Positions 1 to 8,414 of a DNA stretch of 64,000 nucleotides are shown piece by piece. The notes below the pieces were generated by a model that saw only the letters and a program-made list of their open reading frames with translations, ran no database searches and was not told where the DNA came from. The stretch comes from RYN-230 sp963813975 (GTDB taxonomy: Bacteria > Actinomycetota > Actinomycetes > Streptosporangiales > Streptosporangiaceae). The stretch's first letter is position 1. Each line of letters opens with the position of its first letter. Location: assembly GCA_963813975.1 (NCBI GenBank), contig CAWFAP010000006.1, positions 2,232,001 to 2,296,000 of the forward strand. Reading direction: 5' to 3'. A program made the position numbers and the translations under genes.

Positions 1-13
1 CCGGCTCGCTGGC

Positions 14-1072
14 TCACCGGGCGCTCGCCGACGCGTTGGTGCCCGGGGTGGCGGACCGCCCGCTGGCGTGCTTGGGGCCCGCAGACTGCTTCGCGGTGGA
101 CGAGGCTGTCGTGGACGGCGAGGCCGTGGGGGCCGGGCTCGGGACGGCCGAGGGCGGGTTGTTCAGCGCCCCGTAGTTGCCGGTGCGGCCCGCGGTCATC
201 TGCTCGTACAGGGCCTGGGCCACGACGATCTGCCCGACCGTGTAGTCCGCATCGTCCACGCTGCTGAAGTGGTCCGACCGCCCCTCCGACCGGAGCACGT
301 CGATGGCGCTCCCCGCCCCGGAGCCCGTGAGCGGCCCGGCCATCACGGTGGCGTTGCCGGCCAGGTTCAGCTGCTGGGCCACGGACACGAGGATCTGGCT
401 CGCACTACTGGCGGCGCCGGCCGCGGGCGGGGTGCCCGGGATTATCACGACAGCCAGGGTGGCACGGGCGGCCGGGTTCCCGCTGGTACTCAGGAAACCT
501 CCAGCCGCATAGCCGCTGAGGATCGATTTGCCGGCCGCGTCGGCCAGTCCGGCCGGCGGATCGGTCGGCCCGTCCTTGGTCAAGATCGCGCTGGCGATCA
601 GCTCAGCGGCCTGGGCCTGCTCCGTCCCCGCGCGCAGGGTGACCCCGGCCGGGGTCAGCTGCCGGTTGCGGGTGTCCAGGTCCGACTGGGTCCCGGTCGC
701 GAAGAACTGGCTCTGCAACTGCACCTGACCGCTCACGGTCGCACCCGCCTGGGTGAGCGCCGACGTGATCCCCGTGACCATCCCGCCCAGGAAGCCGGGC
801 GCGGTGACCAGGACTACCCGCTGCCCGTCCAGCAGGCCGTTCAGCGCCTGGTGCTCGCCCGCCTGGGCGTAGGCCTGGTCCGCAACGATCTGCTGCCTAT
901 TCAGGTTGTTCTGCGCGTACAGGGCGTCGATCCGCTTCTTCTCCGCGTTCGCGGTGGTCTGCAGCCCGGTGAGCACGGCCGGTTTCAGCGCGGTGGACCC
1001 GACCACGATCCCGATCGCGAGTGCGAGGAAGACGGCCACGATGGACACGAGGTGGTAGCGGAAATCGATCAC
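14..1072 (-). CDS. steB: SteB/MctB-family envelope protein
   Basis: Family of Rv1698 (once described as the copper transport protein MctB) and corynebacterial SteB, which acts with SteA on septal peptidoglycan hydrolysis. The 352-residue chain opens with IDFRYHLVS, then one hydrophobic helix at about residues 9-27, a charged coiled-coil-like stretch (about 35-65) and a soluble domain. The last 55 or so residues are Ser/Ala/Pro/Thr-rich and low in complexity. I start it at GTG 1070-1072 because family members begin (M/V)IDFRYHxVS; the frame stays open 17 codons further, into steA. No clear Shine-Dalgarno precedes it. It follows the steA stop by 11 bases, so the two are very probably co-transcribed. 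The division role is inferred from family and linkage. Confidence 0.85.
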   Translation of the reverse strand: MIDFRYHLVSIVAVFLALAIGIVVGSTALKPAVLTGLQTTANAEKKRIDALYAQNNLNRQQIVADQAYAQAGEHQALNGLLDGQRVVLVTAPGFLGGMVTGITSALTQAGATVSGQVQLQSQFFATGTQSDLDTRNRQLTPAGVTLRAGTEQAQAAELIASAILTKDGPTDPPAGLADAAGKSILSGYAAGGFLSTSGNPAARATLAVVIIPGTPPAAGAASSASQILVSVAQQLNLAGNATVMAGPLTGSGAGSAIDVLRSEGRSDHFSSVDDADYTVGQIVVAQALYEQMTAGRTGNYGALNNPPSAVPSPAPTASPSTTASSTAKQSAGPKHASGRSATPGTNASASAR

Positions 1073-1083
1073 GGGAGGCTGGC

Positions 1084-2280
1084 CTAGAACAATCCGGTGA
1101 GCCAGTACTTCACGCCGTCCCACTGGGTGCCGAGGTACGTGAAGAAGATCTGGCCCGCGGGGGACGCGAGCATGACCACCAGGATCGTGGTGCAGGCCGC
1201 CAGCACCAGCACCATCAGGGCCCAGCCGGAGATGCGCTGGCGGTAGAGCCGGCTGACGCCCTTGGCATCCACCAGCTTGCTGCCGACCCGGAGCCTGGTC
1301 AGCCAGGTGCTCGCGTACCCGGCGCGGCCCTTGTCCAGGAACTCATCCAGGGTGTTGTGCGTGCCGACGGCGACGATCAGGGTGGCGCCCTTGGCGTCCG
1401 CCATCAGCAGGGCGACATCCTCGCTGGTGCCGCCGGCGGCGCAGACCACCGAGGGCAGCCCCAGGCGCTCGACCCGCTCCTGGCCGGGGGCCCGGCCGTC
1501 GTTCGGGTAGGCGTGCACCACCAGCTCGGCCCCGCAGTGCAGTCCCTCGTCGGTGACCGAGTCCATGTCCCCGACGATGAGGTCCGGCAGGTACCCCGCC
1601 TCCAGCAGCGCGTCGGCCCCGCCATCCACGCCGACCATGACGGGCTTGAACTCGCGGATGTAGGGCCGCAGCACCGCGAGGTCCTCGCGGAAGCGGTTGC
1701 CGCGCACCACGACCAGCACGTGCCGTCCTTCGATCTTGGTCCGCAGCTCGGGAGTGGCGATGCCGTCGACCAGCAGGCCGCCCTCGCCGCCTTTCACGTA
1801 CTCCAGCGTGTTGGTCACGAAGTCCTGGAGCTGGGCCGCGATGCCCTCCTTGGCCGCGGTCATCGCCTCGGCCACCGTCTCAGCCGTCTGCACCCGTCCC
1901 TTGGCGACGACCTCGTCGCCGATGTACACCGTGTCGCCCTGCAACCGGACCAGGGTGCCCTCGCTGACCTTGGTGAATACGTCGGGGCCGACGTCGTCCA
2001 CCAGCGGGACCCCGGCCTCCACCAGCAGCTGAGGGCCGGCGTTCGGGTACCGGCCGCTGATGCTGGGTGCGACGTTCACCACCGCCGCGACCTGCTGCCG
2101 CAGCAGCGCCTCGGCACCGAGCCGGTCCAGGTCGGCGTGGTCGATGATGGCGATCTCGCCCATCCGCAGGCGCTTGGTGAGGTTCTTGGTCCGGCGGTCC
2201 AGCCGGGCAGGCCCGATTACACCCGGCAGGTCTTCTGGCCTGCTCCGGTGCCTTATCGGGAGTTTCAGGAACGGGGCCAT
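1084..2280 (-). CDS. steA: SteA-like membrane-anchored protein with thiamine-pyrophosphokinase fold
   Basis: Homologue of Rv1697 and of corynebacterial SteA, the partner of SteB at the division septum. The 398-residue protein has an N-terminal basic region, a central domain with the thiamine-pyrophosphokinase-like signature VDGGADALLEAGYLPDLIVGD and the following DSVTD, and one C-terminal transmembrane helix (about residues 350-372) with a short tail. The ATG at 2278-2280 (MAPFLKLP) gives the family-length N-terminus; an upstream in-frame start would add only 15 atypical residues. Pyrophosphokinase activity should not be assumed, since the family is better known as a division factor. It leads the steA-steB pair, and about 200 bases separate it from recN upstream. 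Confidence 0.86.
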   Translation of the reverse strand: MAPFLKLPIRHRSRPEDLPGVIGPARLDRRTKNLTKRLRMGEIAIIDHADLDRLGAEALLRQQVAAVVNVAPSISGRYPNAGPQLLVEAGVPLVDDVGPDVFTKVSEGTLVRLQGDTVYIGDEVVAKGRVQTAETVAEAMTAAKEGIAAQLQDFVTNTLEYVKGGEGGLLVDGIATPELRTKIEGRHVLVVVRGNRFREDLAVLRPYIREFKPVMVGVDGGADALLEAGYLPDLIVGDMDSVTDEGLHCGAELVVHAYPNDGRAPGQERVERLGLPSVVCAAGGTSEDVALLMADAKGATLIVAVGTHNTLDEFLDKGRAGYASTWLTRLRVGSKLVDAKGVSRLYRQRISGWALMVLVLAACTTILVVMLASPAGQIFFTYLGTQWDGVKYWLTGLF

Positions 2281-2482
2281 CGCAGTCCATCCTGCCAGAC
2301 CGGCCGACCGGACGAGGCCACACACCGCATCACCGGACGCTCCGGTCCAGCGGGCCCGCCCAGGACGCTCAGCTCGCGTTCAGCCCCCGTTCAGCCCAGC
2401 CCGGCGCAGCCAGACCGGTGGTAGCCGCCCGGTGGCGGCCAGCCTGGTCCCCGGCCAGCCGGATGCCCAGCGAGGCGGGCGC

Positions 2483-4246
2483 TCAGCCAGCCTGGTGCTC
2501 AGCGGCCGCCGCCCGTTCCGCGGCGGCGGCCGTGAGCAGCTCGCCCGCGTGCGCGCGGCCGTACTCGGAGTCCTCGAGGCCGGCCAGCATCCGGGACAGC
2601 TCGGTGACCCGCCCGGAGTCGTCGAGCCGGGTCACCCCGCTGCGGGTCACACTGCCGTCGCCCGCCTTCTCCACCACCAGGTGGGTGTCCGCGAACGCGG
2701 CGACCTGGGGCAGGTGGGTGACGACAATGACCTGGGCCAGCCGGGCCAGGCGGGCCAGCCGCCGCCCGATCTCCACCGCGGCCTTGCCGCCCACGCCCGC
2801 GTCGACCTCGTCGAACACGAAGGTGGGCACGGGGTCGGCACCGGCGAACACCACCTCGATCGCGAGCATGACCCGGGACAGCTCACCGCCCGATGCGCCC
2901 TTGGCCAGCGGCAGCGCCGGCGCTCCCGGGTGCGCGGCCAGCCGGATCTCCACCTCGTCCGCCCCGTGCGGCCCGAATTCCTCCTGTGGCGTGACCGCCA
3001 CGGTCAGCGACGCGTGCGGCATGGCCAGGGCGGCGAGCTCACCCGTCACCTCCGTGGCGAAGCGCGCGGCGGCCTCTTTGCGCAGCGTGGTGAGCTGCGC
3101 GGCCAGCTCGGCGACGGCCGCGCCGAGCCGCTCGGCTTCCGCGGCCAGGCCGGCGATCCGGTCGTCGTCACCATCCAGCTCCCCCAGCCGGCCAGCTGCC
3201 TGCGTGGCCCAGTCCAGCACGGCCGCCACGTCCCCGCCGCCGCCGTCCGCGGGGGTGCCGCCGGCGCCGTAGCTGCGGATCAGCCGGGTCAGGTCTGCGC
3301 GCCGCTGCTGCACGGCGGCCAGCCGGGCCGGGTCCGCCTCCACCGACTCCACGTACGAGGCCAGCTCCCCGCCGATGTCGGAGACCAGGTAGGCCGCCTC
3401 GGACACCCGGCCCGCCAGCCCGCCCAGCACCGCGTCGTGGCCGGCGGCGGCTTCCAGCGCCTGGGTCGCGGTGGCCAGCAGGCTGACCGCATCGGGCAGG
3501 TCGTAGGACCCGCTGGACGGATCGCCGAGCAGCGCGTCGTGGGCCGCGCTGGCCGCGGTGTGCAGCTCGTCCGCGTTGGCCAGCCGCTCCTCTTCGGCCC
3601 GCAGTTCCACGTCCTCCCCCGCGACCGGCTCCAGCCGCTCGATCTCGGCCAGCCCGCGGCGCAGGTCCTCGCCCTCCTGGGCGCGCTCGCGCGCCAGCCC
3701 GGTCAGTTCCTCCAGCTCGCCGCGGACGTCGCGGTGCCGCTGGTAGGCCCGGTGGTAGTCGGCGGCGACGGCAGCCAGCGCCGGCCCGGCGAAGCGGTCC
3801 AGCGACTCCCGCTGCCGGGCTGGGCGCAGCAGCTGCTGCTGGTCGGCCTGCCCGTGCACCGCGACCAGGTCATCGGCGAGGTAGGTGAGCAGTGAGACGG
3901 GGACGGAGTGGCCGCCGGCGTAGGCGCGTGAGCGCCCCTCCGCGGACACCGAGCGGCTGACGATCAGCGTGGCCCCGTCGTCGTCGAGCTCGCCGCCCGC
4001 CTCGGTGACCTGCCCGGCCACCCGGCCGGCCGGGTCGATGCGCAGCCGACCCTCGACCGTGGCCCGGTCAGATCCGGGCCTGACCCGGGCCGGGTCGGCC
4101 CGGCCGCCGAACATCAGGCCCAGGCCAGTCACGACCATGGTCTTGCCCGCCCCGGTCTCCCCGGTGACCACAGTGAATCCCGGGGACAGCTCCAGCACGG
4201 CGTCCTCGATCACGCCGAGCGCGTTGATGCGTACTTCTTCAAGCAT
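2483..4246 (-). CDS. recN: DNA repair protein RecN
   Basis: SMC-like ATPase of double-strand break repair. The 587-residue chain has an N-terminal ABC half with Walker A GETGAGKT at 29-36, a long Ala/Leu/Arg/Glu-rich coiled-coil middle, and a C-terminal half with an ABC signature (KGASGGELSR) and Walker B FVFDEVDAGVGG at about 476-487, followed by the H-loop VTHLPQVAAFAD. All ATPase motifs are intact. I start at ATG 4244-4246 (MLEEVRI), which overlaps the nadK stop by 8 bases and matches the family N-terminus; an upstream GTG/ATG would add seven residues. The nadK-recN overlap indicates translational coupling in a tlyA-nadK-recN operon. Confidence 0.95.
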   Translation of the reverse strand: MLEEVRINALGVIEDAVLELSPGFTVVTGETGAGKTMVVTGLGLMFGGRADPARVRPGSDRATVEGRLRIDPAGRVAGQVTEAGGELDDDGATLIVSRSVSAEGRSRAYAGGHSVPVSLLTYLADDLVAVHGQADQQQLLRPARQRESLDRFAGPALAAVAADYHRAYQRHRDVRGELEELTGLARERAQEGEDLRRGLAEIERLEPVAGEDVELRAEEERLANADELHTAASAAHDALLGDPSSGSYDLPDAVSLLATATQALEAAAGHDAVLGGLAGRVSEAAYLVSDIGGELASYVESVEADPARLAAVQQRRADLTRLIRSYGAGGTPADGGGGDVAAVLDWATQAAGRLGELDGDDDRIAGLAAEAERLGAAVAELAAQLTTLRKEAAARFATEVTGELAALAMPHASLTVAVTPQEEFGPHGADEVEIRLAAHPGAPALPLAKGASGGELSRVMLAIEVVFAGADPVPTFVFDEVDAGVGGKAAVEIGRRLARLARLAQVIVVTHLPQVAAFADTHLVVEKAGDGSVTRSGVTRLDDSGRVTELSRMLAGLEDSEYGRAHAGELLTAAAAERAAAAEHQAG

Positions 4247-5207
4247 GAGCGCGTGGCTCCTGTTCAATGTGGCGGGCGCCCGGGCGCCCCCGCCAGCCGG
4301 CGACGGGCAGGCCGAACTTCGCGACCAGCCGGTCAGTGAACGGCGCGCCGCCCGCCGCGGCGTCGTCCCCGCCGCGCAGCCGGGCCAGCAGCACGGGGGT
4401 GGCGCCCCGGCGGACCTCGATCCGCGCGCCGGCCGGCAGGTCCACCCGGCGGCGCCCGTCGCACCACAGCACGCCCGCGAACGACTGGCCGACGGCGGGC
4501 CCGCCGAGCACCTCGACCGCGAGCAGGGAACTGGGCGAGATCACCAGCGGGCCGGCGAACAGGGCGTGCGCGCTGATCGGCACCATGAGCAGCGCCTCGA
4601 CCTCCGGCCACACGACCGGGCCGCCCGCGGAGAACGCGTACGCGGTGGACCCCGTCGGCGTGGCGCAGACCACGCCGTCGCATCCCCACCGGGACAGCGG
4701 CCGCCCGTCGATCTCGGTGATCACCTCGATCATCCGTTCCCGCGCGACCTTCTCCACGCTGGCCTCGTTCAGCGCCCACGTGCGGGCGATGACCGTGCTG
4801 TTCTGCCGGACGGTCACGTCAACCGTCATGCGCTGCTCCACGGTGTACCGGCGGGTGATCACCCGGTCGATCACGTCGGGCAGGTCGTCGTACTCGGCCT
4901 CGGCGAGGAACCCGACGTGCCCGAGGTTCACTCCCAGCAGCGGCACCCCGGCCGGCCGGGTCATCTCGGCCACCCGCAGCAGCGTCCCGTCCCCGCCGAG
5001 GACGAGGACCACCTCGGCGCCGCGCGCCGCGTCGGGGGTAGGCGGGACCACCTCGGCCCCCGGGCAGTGGAGCTCACCAGCCTCGGTGTCCACGACGCGC
5101 ACCGTTATCCCGGCGGAGAGCAGCATCTCCACCACGAGCCGGGCGCTGGTCACCGCCGCGCTGCGGCCCGTGTGCACGGTGACGAGCACCGTCCGGTGAG
5201 GGTTCAC
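4239..5207 (-). CDS. nadK: NAD kinase
   Basis: Phosphorylates NAD to NADP with ATP or polyphosphate in the cytoplasm. The 322-residue protein carries the hallmark GGDGT at 71-75 with the preceding VVLVL strand, the NE motif (ALNEASVEK) and the Gly-rich GSTAYAFSAGGP loop that binds the nicotinamide nucleotide. Length is usual for actinobacterial enzymes. The start overlaps the tlyA stop by 4 bases (ATGA), and the 3' end overlaps recN. This order, tlyA-nadK-recN, is conserved from mycobacteria to streptomycetes. Confidence 0.96.
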   Translation of the reverse strand: MNPHRTVLVTVHTGRSAAVTSARLVVEMLLSAGITVRVVDTEAGELHCPGAEVVPPTPDAARGAEVVLVLGGDGTLLRVAEMTRPAGVPLLGVNLGHVGFLAEAEYDDLPDVIDRVITRRYTVEQRMTVDVTVRQNSTVIARTWALNEASVEKVARERMIEVITEIDGRPLSRWGCDGVVCATPTGSTAYAFSAGGPVVWPEVEALLMVPISAHALFAGPLVISPSSLLAVEVLGGPAVGQSFAGVLWCDGRRRVDLPAGARIEVRRGATPVLLARLRGGDDAAAGGAPFTDRLVAKFGLPVAGWRGRPGARHIEQEPRAHA

Positions 5208-6004
5208 TGTGGTCCTTCCGCAATGACCCGCGCGAGCGTGGCCGCGTCCAGCGGCCCCGCGCCGCGGCGCAGCCAGAGGAAGTACTCCACGTTCCCGGCC
5301 GGGCCGGGCAGCGGGCTGGCGGTGACCCCCGCCACGCCCAGGCCGCTGCCCGCCGCGGCCGTGGCCACCGCGGTGACGGCCGCGGCCCGCAGGCCCGGGT
5401 CGCGCACTACGCCGCCCGGGCCGACGTGCCCCTTGCCCACCTCGAACTGGGGCTTCACCAGGAGCAGGAAGTCGGCGTCCGCGGCCGCGCAGCGGACCAG
5501 GGCGGGCAGCACGAGGCTGAGCGAGATGAAGGAGAGGTCCGCGGTGACCAGGGATGGTGGGGGGGCCACCTGCTCCGGCTCCAGGTGGCGCACGTTGACC
5601 CGGTCGAGCACGGTGACCCGGTCGTCGCTGCGCAGCGCCCAGGCGAGCTGGCCGTAGCCCACGTCCACCGCGACCACCTGCCCCGCGCCCGCGCGCAGCA
5701 GCACGTCGGTGAAGCCGCCGGTGGACGCGCCGGCGTCCAGGCAGCGGCGGCCCGCTACGGGCAGGCCAGGGAAGGCCGCCAGCGCGCCGGCCAGTTTGCG
5801 CCCGCCCCGGGACGCGTACTCAGGGCCGGCGCCGCTGTCCTGGACCGCGATCGGGTCATCGGCGGTGACCTGCGTCGCGGTCTTGCCCGCGGACTGGCCC
5901 GCCACCACCACGCGCCCGGCGGTGACCAGTTCTGCAGCGTGCTCGCGGGACCGGGCCAGCCCACGGCGCACCAGTTCGGCGTCGAGACGTCTCCGGGTAC
6001 TCAT
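5204..6004 (-). CDS. tlyA: TlyA-family rRNA 2'-O-methyltransferase
   Basis: S4-domain plus FtsJ-like SAM methyltransferase; in mycobacteria TlyA methylates C1409 of 16S and C1920 of 23S rRNA and conditions capreomycin sensitivity. In the 266 residues the S4 domain spans about 1-60 (ARSREHAAELVTAGRVVVAG), the SAM-binding loop CLDAGASTGGFTD lies near 85-97, and catalytic-type residues are seen in RGGRKL, DLSFIS and LVKPQFE, consistent with the K-D-K-E tetrad. ATG 6002-6004 (MSTRRRLDAELV) is the start; the frame remains open 40 codons upstream, but that part overlaps the preceding small gene and has no family match. Confidence 0.93.
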   Translation of the reverse strand: MSTRRRLDAELVRRGLARSREHAAELVTAGRVVVAGQSAGKTATQVTADDPIAVQDSGAGPEYASRGGRKLAGALAAFPGLPVAGRRCLDAGASTGGFTDVLLRAGAGQVVAVDVGYGQLAWALRSDDRVTVLDRVNVRHLEPEQVAPPPSLVTADLSFISLSLVLPALVRCAAADADFLLLVKPQFEVGKGHVGPGGVVRDPGLRAAAVTAVATAAAGSGLGVAGVTASPLPGPAGNVEYFLWLRRGAGPLDAATLARVIAEGPQ

Positions 6005-6023
6005 GCAGTGGCTGCCTCGCCGT

Positions 6024-6317
6024 TCAGCTGTCCGGGGTCGCGGGAGTTCCATGAGCAGCCGCTGCGGGCGGGATCTGGGCGGACGCGATGGGCGCGCGCG
6101 GAAACTGGTCGTTTCCTGACTCAAGCGTACCCAGCGCCCCGGTCAGCTCCGCGTGAATGTGCCCGAAGACCGCCGCGTGCTCGGGCAGCGGCAGGTCGGC
6201 CAGCTCGCCGAGCCGGCCCAGGGCCTGATCCACCCGTGGGTCACCGGTGATCACGACGCTCTCGGGGGTAGTTCCGGGGGCGATCGCGCCGGGTGCCACC
6301 GGATCGTTCTGCGTCAC
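6024..6317 (-). CDS. small conserved actinobacterial protein upstream of tlyA
   Basis: A 97-residue soluble protein of unknown function with an acidic core reading DPRVDQALGRLGELADLPLPEHAAVFGHIH, split here by my quoting only part; the core is followed by ELTGALGTLE. The pattern 'PRVDxALxRLxxLxxLPxxEHxxVFxxxHxxL' is what I recall for the short gene that sits before tlyA in many actinomycetes. GTG 6315-6317 is the start: GAGGAG lies 7 bases upstream, and residues beyond it are unlike the family. The C-terminal third is Pro/Ala-rich. It leads the tlyA operon, with 19 bases between the genes. No catalytic motif is visible. Confidence 0.72.
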   Translation of the reverse strand: MTQNDPVAPGAIAPGTTPESVVITGDPRVDQALGRLGELADLPLPEHAAVFGHIHAELTGALGTLESGNDQFPRAPIASAQIPPAAAAHGTPATPDS

Positions 6318-6476
6318 GTCGCGCTCCTCGGCCGGGTTGCGGGCTGCGGGGGGTCCCGGACGAAACGCTACCGTCCGGAAGCGGCCGGAGGCGCCATCAA
6401 CGGCTGCCGCCACGCCCATGGCGGCATCAACGGGCAGGGAGTTGCACAATGGACACTCTCCGGGAAGGGAGGCGAC

Positions 6477-6821
6477 GTGGCGACTGCTGAGGAGTGCCGG
6501 ACGGCGCTGGAAGCACTGGCGGGCCGTCTCTCCGATGTTGACCCGCAGAAGCGGTCCGCTGTCCTGGCGGACCGCTCACTCAGCTGCACGGTCACCGACC
6601 TGGGCGTCACCTTCGCCACGAAGCTCGGCCCGGACGGCGCCGGCCCGGTCACCGAGGCCGGGCCGGGCGATCCGCCGGCGCAGGTCCGGTTCTCGGCCCC
6701 CAGTGACGAGCTGCTGGCGGTGGCGGGCGATCCGAAACGCTTTGTCCGCTCCTGGCTGACTGGCCGGGTGAAAGTGGACGCCAGCCTCAGCGACCTGCTC
6801 CGGCTGCGCAAGCTACTCTGA
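6477..6821 (+). CDS. SCP2 sterol-binding-domain-like protein
   Basis: A 114-residue protein resembling the small SCP2 sterol-carrier-like proteins of actinomycetes found next to tlyA. It begins VATAEECRTALEALAGRL, has a central DRSLSCTVTDLGVTFATKL beta segment and ends VDASLSDLLRLRKLL, the expected C-terminal helix. The fold normally binds a lipid in a hydrophobic tunnel; the ligand is unknown. The GTG at 6477-6479 is chosen because GGAAGGAGG lies about 5 bases upstream and the N-terminus then matches the family. The gene is divergent from the tlyA-side small gene, leaving about 160 bases for both promoters. Confidence 0.8.
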   Translation: MATAEECRTALEALAGRLSDVDPQKRSAVLADRSLSCTVTDLGVTFATKLGPDGAGPVTEAGPGDPPAQVRFSAPSDELLAVAGDPKRFVRSWLTGRVKVDASLSDLLRLRKLL

Positions 6822-7104
6822 CCGGCGGCAGCCCGCCCGCCCTGCTCCCCCTCTGCCATCGCCAGGCTCGGCCGCCTGCCCCGAGCCCGGCGGCCAGGAC
6901 GACTGGCGGCACCCGCCGGCCTGCCCCCGGACTGGGCCGGCGCTGAATGACATGCCCATGACGGCGCAGGGAGCGGCGCCTGAGGGGCTTACCTGGGAGA
7001 CGTGCGGGAGGCTGGCCGGGCGCGGGCATACTGGGGCCGTGGCGGTATCCGGCCTCCGGGCCCGGCGCGGCACCGGCGTGCGCGACGGCGGGCGGGGCTG
7101 AGCC

Positions 7105-7908
7105 GTGCCCGAGGGGGACACGGTCTGGCACGCGGCGAAGCGGCTCCGCGAGGCGCTGGCCGGGCGGGTGCTGACCCGCAGTGACTTCCGGGTGCCGCGG
7201 TACGCGACCACCGACCTGACCGGACGCCAGGTCACGGAGTCGCTGTCCCGGGGCAAGCACCTGCTCACCCGGGTCGAGGGCGGCGTCACCGTGCACACCC
7301 ACCTGAAGATGGAGGGTGCGTGGCGGGTACGCCCGGCCGCGGCCCGGCTGTCCCAGGGCCACCGGGCCCGCCTGATTCTCGCCAACGACACGTGGCAGGC
7401 TGTCGGCTATCAGCTCGGGGTGGTCGAGGTGCTGCCCACCGCGAGGGAAGCTGACGTGGTCGGCCACCTCGGCCCGGATCTCCTCGGCCCGGACTGGGAC
7501 GCCGGCCAGGCGGAGGAGGCGGTACGCCGCCTGCTGGCCCAGCCGGAGCGCCCGGCGGCCGAAGCGCTGCTGGACCAGGGCAACCTGGCCGGTATCGGCA
7601 ACGTGTACAAGTGCGAGCTGCTGTTCCTGCGCGGCGTTCACCCGTGGCGGCCGGTCGGCGAGATCGGGGACCCGGCCGGGATGGTGCGGCTGGCCCACCG
7701 GCTGCTGGACGCGAACAAGGACCGGATCGGGCACATCACGACCGGATCGCGGGCCCGCGGCGAGGAGCACTGGGTGTACGGGCGGGCCGGGCGCCGATGC
7801 CGCCGCTGCGGCACCCTCCTCCTCCGGGCCGACCAGGCCCCCGGCCAGGAGGCCGACCCCGAGGCGCGGCTCACGTTCTGGTGCCCGCACTGCCAGCCCG
7901 AGTCGTGA
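7105..7908 (+). CDS. nei2: Fpg/Nei-family DNA glycosylase (Nei2-like endonuclease VIII)
   Basis: Bifunctional glycosylase/AP-lyase of base-excision repair. The 267-residue chain starts (M)PEGDTVW, giving the catalytic Pro2 and Glu3, has the conserved Lys in SRGKHLL and HTHLKMEG, the helix-two-turn-helix LLDQGNLAGIGNVYKCE, and a C-terminal zinc finger formed by CRRCG and CPHC. The VW after PEGD fits the actinobacterial Nei2 branch rather than Fpg (PELPEV). The start is GTG 7105-7107, fixed by the requirement for an N-terminal Pro. It is a single gene downstream of the SCP2-like gene; about 280 bases separate them and hold no gene I can see. Confidence 0.92.
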   Translation: MPEGDTVWHAAKRLREALAGRVLTRSDFRVPRYATTDLTGRQVTESLSRGKHLLTRVEGGVTVHTHLKMEGAWRVRPAAARLSQGHRARLILANDTWQAVGYQLGVVEVLPTAREADVVGHLGPDLLGPDWDAGQAEEAVRRLLAQPERPAAEALLDQGNLAGIGNVYKCELLFLRGVHPWRPVGEIGDPAGMVRLAHRLLDANKDRIGHITTGSRARGEEHWVYGRAGRRCRRCGTLLLRADQAPGQEADPEARLTFWCPHCQPES

Positions 7909-8414
7909 GCGGTCCGCCCCTGCTGCTGGTTAGGCGAGCTCGCCGGGCGGGTAGCCGCCGGCGGGCTGCCGGGACGATGACGTTCGCGCGGTTGCAGGCG
8001 TCGATGAGGGCGATCATGCAGGTGCCCGGGGGCAGGCGCCCATGATGACCTCAGCAGAAGGGGGCGGCGCGAGCGGCACAAGGGTCCCGGCAAGTTCTCC
8101 GGCGGTGAACGGCATCACCGCTGTATCCGGGCGACGTCGTCTAGACGGCTACCTCATCGACAATCTGCCCGAATCGATGCTGATCCTTACCGGCGCAGCA
8201 TGGAATATCTCGCCGGTTGGACGTGTCGGTCGTCCATCCAGGCCACGGGCGGAGCTTCGCCCAGGCCCGCCTGCACCAGCTCGCGCACGCATACCTCCGC
8301 GACACTGCCTTCTGACCTTCGCGCCTGTGCCGGAGGGGCCGCGGGGACGTCGCGGGTCCCGGCCGGCTGCTGGCCGGATGCCCGGCCCGGATCAAGCCGG
8401 GCCGGGCTCGGTGG
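7909..8414. other. gene-free stretch, 506 bases
   Basis: Lies between the convergent 3' ends of nei2 and the MFS exporter. On the minus strand (about 8150-8300) there is an open run containing CVRELVQAGLGEAPP that faintly recalls transposase C-terminal regions, but it has no start, no catalytic motif and no inverted repeats. I see no RNA gene or clear terminator. Confidence 0.4.

Noticed and set aside
8141..8395. Possible transposase remnant on the minus strand
   Set aside because: Only a weak resemblance over about 15 residues, with no catalytic motif or inverted repeats.
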